This document shows positions 1 to 7,226 of a DNA stretch of 7,226 nt, piece by piece. Each line of letters opens with the position of its first letter. Positions within the stretch are counted from its first letter, which is position 1. The stretch comes from Candidatus Eiseniibacteriota bacterium. Lineage in GTDB: Bacteria; Eisenbacteria; RBG-16-71-46; CAIMUX01. The translations under genes and the position numbers were made by a program. The DNA lies in NCBI GenBank assembly GCA_016712505.1, contig JADJQY010000033.1, positions 1-7,226 of the forward strand, read 5' to 3'. The notes under the pieces were generated by a model. It searched no databases. It was not told the origin of the DNA and saw nothing but the letters and a program-made list of their open reading frames with translations.

Positions 1-2
1 GG

Positions 3-569
3 ACTACCAAGAAGCTGATCCTGGAGATGATCGAAGCCGCGCGCGCCTTGAGCGAGGAACCCGGCACCTTCTGGTTCGACCAGCTGAACAACCCCGACAC
101 CGTGGCGGGCTACCACTCGCTCGGTGAGGAGATCTGGCTGCAAACGAACGGACAGATCGACGCCTTCGTTCACTCCGCCGGTGCGGCGGCCTCTTCACGT
201 GGGGTCGCCACCGTATTGAAGCGCCACGAAGCGAGCACCCGAATCGTCGTCGTGGAACCGGCCGAGTCCTCGGTCCTGCTGGGCGGACCTTCGGGTGCCC
301 ATCGAATCGAAGGGATCGGCATCGGCCGCACCCCTCCCCTCTGGGATCCGACTCTGGTCGACGAGATCGTGGCGGTCAGCACCGACGACGCAGAAGACAT
401 GGCGCGGCGCCTGGCACGGGAGGAGGCGCTGTTCGCGGGGACGTCTTCCGGGGCCAACGTCGTTGCCGCACTTCGCGTGGCCGAGCGGCTCGGGCCGGGC
501 GCCACGGTGGTCACGCTGATGGTCGATTCCGGGCTCAAGTACCTGAGCACCGATGTACAGGAGAGGTGA
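3..569 (+). CDS. PLP-dependent cysteine synthase family protein, C-terminal part (5' truncated)
   Basis: The reading frame is open from the left edge, so the first Met at 27 is internal and the true N-terminus, including the PLP-binding Lys, lies outside the window. The 188 visible residues match the C-terminal part of the fold-type II cysteine synthase / cystathionine beta-synthase family. FDQLNNPD is followed by the stretch where CysK has its GTGGT phosphate loop; here it reads HSAGAAASSRG (171-203). Then come VVVEPAESSVLLGG, EGIGIGRTPPLWDP and GTSSGAN near 438-458, whose second Ser corresponds to the residue that contacts the PLP ring nitrogen in CysK. The tail VDSGLKYLSTDV is typical. The family makes cysteine from O-acetylserine (or a relative) and sulfide, in the cytoplasm; the exact substrate cannot be read here. 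This is the only gene in the window with no sign of a frameshift. The next gene starts 21 nt after its stop. Family confidence is high, exact reaction low. Confidence 0.88.
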   Translation, partial: TTKKLILEMIEAARALSEEPGTFWFDQLNNPDTVAGYHSLGEEIWLQTNGQIDAFVHSAGAAASSRGVATVLKRHEASTRIVVVEPAESSVLLGGPSGAHRIEGIGIGRTPPLWDPTLVDEIVAVSTDDAEDMARRLAREEALFAGTSSGANVVAALRVAERLGPGATVVTLMVDSGLKYLSTDVQER

Positions 570-590
570 CGACCGGAGGTCAGGGACCTT

Positions 591-1331
591 ATGTCTCCAG
601 GACAGACCGTTCTTCTCGTCGGGAGCACGGGACGCACCGGACGGCGCGTCCTCGAGCAGCCTCGTGCGCGACATCAGGGTGCGCGCCATGGCACGATCGG
701 CCCGTAGACTCCCGGACGGCGTCGCGGCGGATCCGCGACTGACGGTCGTGGAGGCCGACCTCCTGTCCTCCCGCCACGACGACCTCGTCACGCACGTGCG
801 CGGCTGTGACGCGGTCATTTCGTGCCCGGTCACGTCATCAGCGTCAAGGGAGTGCTCGGTCCGCCAATGATCTCGTCACCCGGGCGACGGCGCGGCCTTG
901 TGAGGCGATCTGTGCATCGCAGCCCGAGGGCCCGTGAAGTACATCCTCGCGAGCAGCGTCTCCGGCAATCACCCCGGCAGGCCCGAGCCCCGGCGCGGCA
1001 TGCTGGAGGAGGGCGTTTCTCTGGGTTCTCCGCGGTCTGGTTCCACCAGCCAGGGACAATCAGCGGGCCGCAGACTTCCTTCACGTCACGATGGGGACGG
1101 AACCATCCGCTCGTGAAGTGGGTCGTGGTACGCCCGGACACGCTCCTCGAGGGCGCCGCTCCGGCCTACTCGCTTCACGACGAGAGCCTGGTGAGCGGTC
1201 TCTTCAGGCCAGAAAGCACGAATATGGCGAACGTGGCGAACTTCGTGTGCGATCTGGTGACGGATGCGGAGACTTGGGACAGGTGGGTGGGGCAGCTGCC
1301 CGTCATCGTCAACGAGCGTTCTGCCCGGTAG
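591..1331 (+). CDS. Atypical SDR / NmrA-like NAD(P)-binding protein, frame-disrupted
   Basis: The start is ATG 591, preceded by a good ribosome site GGAGGT at 575-580 (10-nt spacer). The N-terminus reads VLLVGSTGRTGRRV; GSTGRTG at 621-641 is the GxxGxxG dinucleotide loop of an atypical (NmrA-like) short-chain dehydrogenase. Further along come VRGCDAVISC (acidic end of a Rossmann strand), VKYILASSVSGNHPG (the SSVS strand end near 934-970), ARDNQRAADFLH, and then LVKWVVVRPDTLLEG with the RP motif that often marks the substrate side. The reading frame changes near 660, 826, 866, 931, 1012 and 1102; the protein is recoverable across each. Repaired length would be about 245 residues, normal for single-domain members. 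I see no clear YxxxK catalytic pair, as is common in NmrA-like proteins, so activity could be reductase, epimerase-like or purely sensory. It probably shares an mRNA with the upstream cysteine synthase-like gene. Confidence 0.75.
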
Positions 1332-1486
1332 CGCGTTCGCGCAACAACCTCGCGGGCAAGGACTTCGACCTGCCGCGGTGCTATCTGCAGACCATACTGA
1401 CCCTGCGCGTTGTGGCGACGTAGGCCCGCGACCGCCCGTCGTTGGGGGTCGGTTGATTTCCTCTTCCCACACCCATAAGCCCACGC

Positions 1487-1498
1487 TAATGTAACTGC
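1487..1498 (+). promoter_or_regulatory. Probable -10 element giving a leaderless transcript of the ArsR gene
   Basis: TAATGT at 1487-1492 fits the TAnnnT -10 pattern of GC-rich bacteria, preceded by GC. Exactly six bases separate it from ATG 1499, so the first base of the start codon sits where transcription would begin. No Shine-Dalgarno-like purine run precedes the ATG, and no convincing -35 hexamer lies at 16-18 nt. The same arrangement occurs before the gene at 5830. This is an inference from spacing; no transcript data are available. Confidence 0.45.
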
Positions 1499-1829
1499 AT
1501 GCCGGGCGTCGCCATGGTCGAAACCAAGATCTTTCAGGCACTCGCCGATCCGAGTCGTCGGGCGATTTTCGAGTTCTCTCACGCGTGGCGAAGCCGCGGT
1601 CAGGACCTCACCGCGCGCTTCGAGATCTCCCAGCCGGCGGTCTCTCGCGGCACCTCGCGACGCTGAAGGCGGCCGGGCTCGTGCATGGCCGTCGTGGGGA
1701 CGTTGCGTTTACTACCGGGTGGAGCCGCGCGGGATGAAGCCCCTCATCGACTGGATCACCCACTACCGCGCCTTCTGGACGGATCGCGTCGATCGTCTCG
1801 AGCGACTGTTGGAGGAAATGGACGGCTGA
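1499..1829 (+). CDS. ArsR-family winged-helix transcriptional repressor, frame-disrupted
   Basis: Read across four small frame changes, this gives a regulator of about 110 residues, full length for the family. It opens with VETKIFQALADPSRRAIFE (the usual first helix of ArsR proteins), then LTRGEAAV, then DLTARFEISQPAVSRHLATL as the recognition helix-turn-helix (about 1604-1665). AAGLVHGRR.GRCVYYRVEP forms the beta wing, and MKPLIDWITHYRAFW ends in a helix with DRLERLLEEMDG before TGA 1827-1829. Frame changes lie near 1574, 1602, 1649 and 1697. I prefer ATG 1499 over ATG 1514 because of the -10 spacing. No Cys pair typical of metal-sensing ArsR (CxC) is visible. It belongs instead to the subgroup usually found beside SRPBCC/AHSA1 proteins, whose signal is mostly unknown. 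It is likely to bind DNA as a dimer and to control itself and the downstream genes. No SRPBCC gene follows; a DUF1801 gene does. Confidence 0.82.
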
Positions 1830-1930
1830 ACGTAGCCGGAGTATTCACGAACCCCGGCTGGGGCGGATCTACACATGGCTGCACCGGCTCATCGCAAACC
1901 AGACGAACCAGGACTCGAAGTCGGGAGAAC

Positions 1931-1936
1931 AGGAGA
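1931..1936 (+). promoter_or_regulatory. Ribosome binding site of the DUF1801 gene
   Basis: AGGAGA lies five bases before ATG 1942. It fixes the start, because no in-frame homology is visible upstream in the 112-nt gap after the ArsR stop. That gap shows no other coding signal. Confidence 0.6.
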
Positions 1937-1941
1937 CGGAC

Positions 1942-2361
1942 ATGAAGAAATCGGACGCGAATCAGGCGAGTCCGCCTCGAGCTCATCTCCCAGAGGATCG
2001 CTGACCTCGGGACTGGCGCGGAGAGGTTCTCGGCAGGATGCGCGGGCTCATCAAGGAAGCAGATCCCGGACGTCGTCGAGGAATGGAAGTGGATGGGCAC
2101 TCCGGTCTGGTCGCACGACGGCATCATCTGCACCGGCGAATCCTACCAGAGCGTCGTGAAGCTCACCTTCGCGAAGGGTGCGTCGCTCCGGGACCCGGCC
2201 GGACTCTTCAACTCGAGTCTCGACGGAAACGTCCGCCGTGCGATCGACATCCGTGAAGGTGAGGAGATCGACGCGAGCGCCTTCCAGGAGCTCGTTCGCG
2301 AAGCCGTCGCCCTCAACACCTCGGGCCGGACGAAGCCGCGGAAAGAGCGACGTCCTAGCGT

Positions 2362-2365
<4 letters not shown>
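1942..2365 (+). CDS. DUF1801 (YdhG-like) domain protein, frame-disrupted
   Basis: Repaired length is about 140 residues. After a polar leader (MKKSDANQASPP) come ELISQRIADLGDWRGEVL and MRGLIKEADPDVVEEWKWMG, then TPVWSHDGIICTGESY, VVKLTFAKGASLRDPAGLFN, and GNVRRAIDIREGEEIDASAF, and a basic end SGRTKPRKERRPSV. The central pattern (ADP..EEWKW..PVW...G..C....Y...VKLTF..GA.L.DP..LFN) is the DUF1801 signature. The fold is known for relatives but the biochemical role is not; these small cytoplasmic proteins often sit beside ArsR and SRPBCC genes. Frame changes lie near 1978, 2010 and 2066. Its TGA (2363-2365) overlaps the next start in ATGA, which suggests translational coupling to the UvrA-like ATPase. 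Function is not assigned. Confidence 0.8.
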
Positions 2366-4880
<2,515 letters not shown>

Positions 4881-5132
4881 CCGTCATCGCGAACTAGGTC
4901 GTCATGTCCCAGGGGAAGCCACCCAACTGGGTAACCTATGCGCCTCTGCTCCCGCTCGCCTTGCTCCTCTTCACCGGTCTGTACCTCTTCGTGCTACCGT
5001 ACCTTGCGAAGCGCCGCAGCGGGCGCCCCGGGACACGCGGAGTGGATCGGACTCGAAGACCTTCAGGCGTGAACCTGGGATCTCCTTGGCCCTCGGGCCT
5101 GTTCGGTCAAACGCGCCGGCGAGGGAGCGTCG

Positions 5133-5638
5133 ATGGCGGGACGTGCCGCACCCAATGGGCGCGGTGGGAGGCCGGAGGTAGGGGACGCAGTGGTAGCGTG
5201 GCGTGGCGGGCCCAGGTGCTCGTCCTCCTGCTCATCGCGGCCGGGCCGCGGAGATGGAACGGTTGGCCGAATTGGCCCTTCCCGGCGGAACGGCGATCTC
5301 GATCGTTGGCGCGGCTCATCGGCGGCTGGCTCTCGGGGCCGTCGGGGTCGGCAGCATCGGAAAGCGTCTCACGCCGCTGCCGTACCCGTGAAGGGCGCGG
5401 TCCTGCGGGAGACGGGCGTGTACGGGCTCGTACGCCATCCGATGTACAGCGGCGTTCTCCTCGCGGCGTTGGGATGGCCCTCGTTCGACACGGGTGGCTG
5501 ACCCTTGCCTACGTCCTCGCGGGTTGGCTCTTCATCGAGGCGAAGGTCCGTCGGGAAGAAGCGTGGCTTCGGGAGCGATTCCCGGACTACGCTGCCTACC
5601 AGCGTCGCGTGCGCAAGCTGATCCCGTTCGTGTACTGA
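5133..5638 (+). CDS. Isoprenylcysteine carboxyl methyltransferase (ICMT)-like membrane protein, frame-disrupted
   Basis: A multi-pass membrane protein of the ICMT/PEMT methyltransferase superfamily, about 168 residues. ATG 5133 has GAGGGAG five bases upstream. After a polar leader come VVAWRAQVLVLLLIAAGPR (first helix), WPNWPFP, TAISIVGAA and LALGAVGVGSIGKRLTPLPY (second helix and loop). Next is the family hallmark GVYGLVRHPMYSGVLLAALGW (near 5417-5475), then ALVRHGWLTLAYVLAGWLFI, and the C-terminal EAKVRREEAWLRERFPDYAAYQ with RVRKLIPFVY. The RHPxYxG and EExxLxxxFxxYxxY motifs form the S-adenosylmethionine and active-site region in relatives. Frame changes lie near 5203 (a GTGGC pair), 5284, 5389 and 5476, with a possible double shift near 5305-5325. 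Bacterial members methylate small lipophilic or unknown acceptors; the substrate here is not determinable. It follows the small membrane protein in the same direction. Confidence 0.8.
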
Positions 5639-5817
5639 CGGTCTCGCCGGTGCCCCGTCACGATCGCGCTCGTCTCGGCCTCGCGAGGAAGCCTGCCGAC
5701 CTGACCGTGCGTCGATCACCGAGGTAGATGGCGCACGGGGCGGAGGCGACCAGGCGTGGTGGACGATCGGCGTGCCCGCTCGACCGGAAGCCTCTGGGAG
5801 CGCGTGCGATCGACTGC

Positions 5818-5829
5818 TACGATTCCCTC
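5818..5829 (+). promoter_or_regulatory. Probable -10 element giving a leaderless transcript of the MmcQ/YjbR gene
   Basis: TACGAT at 5818-5823 fits TAnnnT, is preceded by GC, and ends exactly six bases before ATG 5830. No Shine-Dalgarno sequence precedes the ATG (the intervening bases are pyrimidine-rich). No -35 hexamer is evident. The 191-nt gap upstream (5639-5829) shows no other coding or RNA signal apart from a 10-nt self-complementary CCTCGCGAGG at 5679-5688. Confidence 0.5.
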
Positions 5830-6147
5830 ATGTCCCGAACACAGCTGGAGCGGGTACGGCGGGTCTGCCTCGACCTGCCCGGAACGTTCGAGAAGCTCTC
5901 CCACGGCGAGCCGACGTTCTTCGTCGGTAAGAAGGTCTTCGTGATGTTCGCGAACGACCACCATGGAGACGGCCGGATCGCCGTGTGGATCCCGGTGCCG
6001 CCTGGTGCGCAGGCTTCGCTCATCGCGTCCGATCCGGAGACCTGCTTTCGGCCTCCCTACGTCGGGGTGCGCGGGTGGGTGGGCGTCGCGTTGGTGCGGA
6101 TCGAGGACGGGGTGCTCTCCCGGCACATCGAAACGGCCTGGAGCTGA
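5830..6147 (+). CDS. MmcQ/YjbR family DNA-binding-fold protein
   Basis: The protein of 105 residues runs in one frame. It begins TQLERVRRVCLDLPGTFEKL and continues SHGEPTFFVGKKVFVMFAND, IAVWIPVPPGAQASLIASDP, CFRPPYVGVRGWVGVAL and RIEDGVLSRHIETAW. The LP...E..SHG.PTF.V..K.F, then P..YVG.RGW pattern is that of the MmcQ/YjbR (CyaY-like double-wing) family, which is small, cytoplasmic and of unknown role, though a DNA-binding fold has been proposed. The observed stop (6145-6147) is a little early: one frame over, the sequence gives LELIAP, like the usual family ending, so a single indel near 6135 probably trims about ten residues. ATG 5830 is chosen over the upstream in-frame ATG 5728 because similarity begins there and the -10 spacing fits. 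It is probably transcribed on its own. Confidence 0.83.
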   Translation: MSRTQLERVRRVCLDLPGTFEKLSHGEPTFFVGKKVFVMFANDHHGDGRIAVWIPVPPGAQASLIASDPETCFRPPYVGVRGWVGVALVRIEDGVLSRHIETAWS

Positions 6148-6163
6148 TCGCCCCCCCGCCGAC

Positions 6164-6178
6164 TGGCCCGAAGGGCCA
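6164..6178 (+). terminator. Short GC-rich hairpin after the MmcQ/YjbR gene
   Basis: TGGCCC (6164-6169) pairs with GGGCCA (6173-6178) around a GAA loop: six perfect pairs. It starts 16 nt after the observed stop and may overlap the true C-terminus if the indel there is repaired. No T-run follows, so if it terminates transcription it is not a classical intrinsic terminator. Confidence 0.35.
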
Positions 6179-6200
6179 TCGGTGCCCTCACGCCGCGAGG

Positions 6201-6248
6201 AAAGAGGAATCATGGAAGGCTCCCCTGATCGCGAGATCAGGCCTTCCA
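6201..6248 (-). terminator. Probable intrinsic terminator of the minus-strand secretory gene
   Basis: TGGAAGGC (6213-6220) pairs with GCCTTCCA (6241-6248), then CTGATC (6225-6230) with GATCAG (6235-6240), closing a GCGA (GNRA) tetraloop. That makes 14 pairs with a four-base TCCC bulge at 6221-6224. Read on the minus strand, the stem is followed by TGATTCCTCTTT (6212 down to 6201), a moderately T-rich stretch. It lies 82 nt beyond the stop of the minus-strand gene, between convergent genes, and may stop transcription from both sides. Confidence 0.5.
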
Positions 6249-6253
6249 GCGGT

Positions 6254-6317
6254 CCGACGCGTTCAGGCGTCGGCGTCCTGTCGTCAGGAGACGCATGGAC
6301 CCCGGACCAGGGTCCAT
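6254..6317. repeat. Three further back-to-back hairpins in the convergent intergenic region
   Basis: Stem A is CCGACGC (6254-6260) with GCGTCGG (6267-6273), loop of six. Stem B is GCGTCCTG (6273-6280) with CAGG and ACGC (6285-6288, 6291-6294), loop TCGT and a two-base bulge; it shares base 6273 with stem A. Stem C is ATGGACCC (6295-6302) with GGGTCCAT (6310-6317), eight perfect pairs, loop of seven. With the neighbouring 6213-6248 hairpin they use almost every base from 6213 to 6317. The last stem starts 12 nt beyond the minus-strand stop. The stems do not share sequence, so this is a structural rather than a sequence repeat. Confidence 0.5.
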
Positions 6318-6329
6318 TGCGACCGAGTC

Positions 6330-7226
6330 CTACCGGTACTGGTTCTTGATCTCGCCCCAGGAGCTTTCCTCGACCGGGACGACGCACGGATTCGGGTCGC
6401 AGACCGAGTAGTCACCCTGGTAGTCGCCGCCCTGCGCGAGGCAGTCGACCTCGAGGAGCATCCTGCACTCCTCACCGAAGCAGCACGCCGAGATCGGAGG
6501 CATCGGGCAGTCGATCGAGTAGGTGAGCTCGAACGTTGCGCCCGCTCCGGCCCCCGTAGGCATCCGCGATCACGTAGACGCCGTCGGCCGGTGCCACCGC
6601 AGTCGATGGACTCGCCGGTGCCGACCGTGTCGTCCGCGCCGATCAGGCAGCTGCCGAAAGCATCCGCGCAGTCCGTCACGATGTGAGATCGCCTCGTCAT
6701 AGCCGCCATAGTAGAACAGGGAGACGATATCGCCCTGCTCGAGCGTCATGACGTAGGTGACATCGTTGCCGCCGCGTAGCCCGTGCAGCTCGGTCCCGGA
6801 ACGCCCGGATCGTAGTCGTCGATTGCGAAGTTCAGATCGCCTTCGATGACTCCCTGCGTGCAGCGCTCGATGGGCAGAGCGCCGGCGCACGCATCGTTCT
6901 CCGGCGGATCCTGCGAAACGATGCACTCCGTGAAGAGGAAGTAGCCGCCCTCGTACGCGTTGCTGTAGGAGTCGATCTTGATATTGTAGACACCGGTGTA
7001 GCCCGCGGTGATGGTCGCGTAGGAGTAGAACCCCGGACCGCCGTCGTCGTTGTAGACCAGCTCGGTCACACAATCGTCGGCGCTAGATCCAGAGAGCGCG
7101 TATCACCGACGGGCGCCACGCCGTCGGCGTCCGTACCGGCATTGAAGATCGTGCCGGCGACCAACTCGACCTGGTACCAGTCGAAGTCAGTGGTCGGGGA
7201 GATCGTCGCCGGTTGGACGATGTCGC
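6330..7226 (-). CDS. Exported protein with PPC-like domains and Cys-rich C-terminal module (N-terminus outside window), frame-disrupted
   Basis: At least 295 residues of the C-terminal part are visible; the gene enters from the right edge. From the edge, TTDFDWYQVELVAGTIFNAG to ELVYNDDGGPGFYSYATITA and GVYNIKIDSYSNAYEGGYFL is a bacterial pre-peptidase C-terminal (PPC)-like beta domain. A second related domain starts with PPENDACAGALPIERCTQG (about 6910-6860) and includes DDYDPGVPGPSCTGY, VTYVMTLEQGDIVSLFYYGG, HIVTDCADAFGSCLIGADD and GVYVIADAYGG. Next is a compact Cys-rich module, ACCFGEECRMLLEVDCLAQG with GDYQGDYSVCDPNPC (about 6490-6385), and a tail VEESSWGEIKNQYR before TAG. Frame changes lie near 7080, 6768, 6690 and 6600-6555. 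Such proteins are secreted or surface-bound, with structural or protease-accessory domains; any catalytic part would be upstream. Disulfides are likely. It converges on the MmcQ/YjbR gene. Confidence 0.75.

Noticed and set aside
1332..1498. A coding continuation or small gene between the SDR and ArsR genes
   Set aside because: No frame gives a recognisable product or ribosome site. Only the promoter-like TAATGT near its end stands out.
5679..5688. CCTCGCGAGG as a terminator or operator
   Set aside because: The self-complementary ten-mer has no room for a loop, no T-run and no second copy; it is likely to be chance in GC-rich DNA.
5728..5829. Longer N-terminus for the MmcQ/YjbR protein from ATG 5728
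   Set aside because: The extra 34 residues are Arg/Gly/Ala-rich with no family similarity, and the -10 element sits just before ATG 5830.
6213..6317. CRISPR array or dispersed sequence repeat
   Set aside because: The hairpin stems differ in sequence and spacing, with no repeated unit of 20 or more bases.

Overview
This is a high-GC bacterial stretch, probably a metagenomic or draft contig. Most genes read left to right; one secretory gene enters from the right edge on the minus strand. Nearly every gene after position 660 is broken by single-base or few-base shifts, although protein similarity continues straight through into the next frame. I count roughly 35 shifts. The protein patterns (nucleotide-binding motifs, membrane segments, family C-termini) are intact across the breaks, so uncorrected sequencing or assembly indels are more likely than gene decay. 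I therefore give each gene as one span and state where its frame changes.

Layout: (1) 3-569, the C-terminal part of a PLP-dependent cysteine synthase family enzyme, intact in frame and cut by the left edge. (2) 591-1331, an atypical short-chain dehydrogenase / NmrA-like NAD(P)-binding protein, 21 nt downstream and probably in the same operon. (3) 1499-1829, an ArsR-type winged-helix repressor that appears to be transcribed as a leaderless mRNA. (4) 1942-2365, a DUF1801 protein. (5) 2362-about 4880, a UvrA2/DrrC-like tandem ABC ATPase whose ATG overlaps the DUF1801 stop in an ATGA. (6) 4819-about 5072, a small protein with two membrane segments. (7) 5133-5638, an isoprenylcysteine carboxyl methyltransferase-like membrane protein. 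(8) 5830-6147, a MmcQ/YjbR-family protein with the same leaderless promoter geometry as the ArsR gene. (9) 6164-6317, a run of consecutive hairpins between convergent genes. (10) 6330-7226, minus strand, the C-terminal part of an exported protein with PPC-like beta domains, a Cys-rich module and a short conserved-looking tail.

Genes 3 to 7 lie head to tail with small gaps and look like one co-transcribed unit: a one-component repressor followed by DUF1801, a UvrB-independent UvrA paralogue and two small membrane proteins. UvrA2/DrrC relatives are linked to tolerance of DNA-binding drugs, so an inducible stress or self-protection unit is a reasonable but untested reading. No mobile element, CRISPR array, tRNA or rRNA was seen.

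The host phylum is uncertain. High GC and leaderless transcripts recall Actinobacteria. The PPC plus Cys-rich secretory protein is more like Myxococcota or FCB-type soil and sediment lineages such as Eisenbacteria or Krumholzibacteria. I make no firm assignment.
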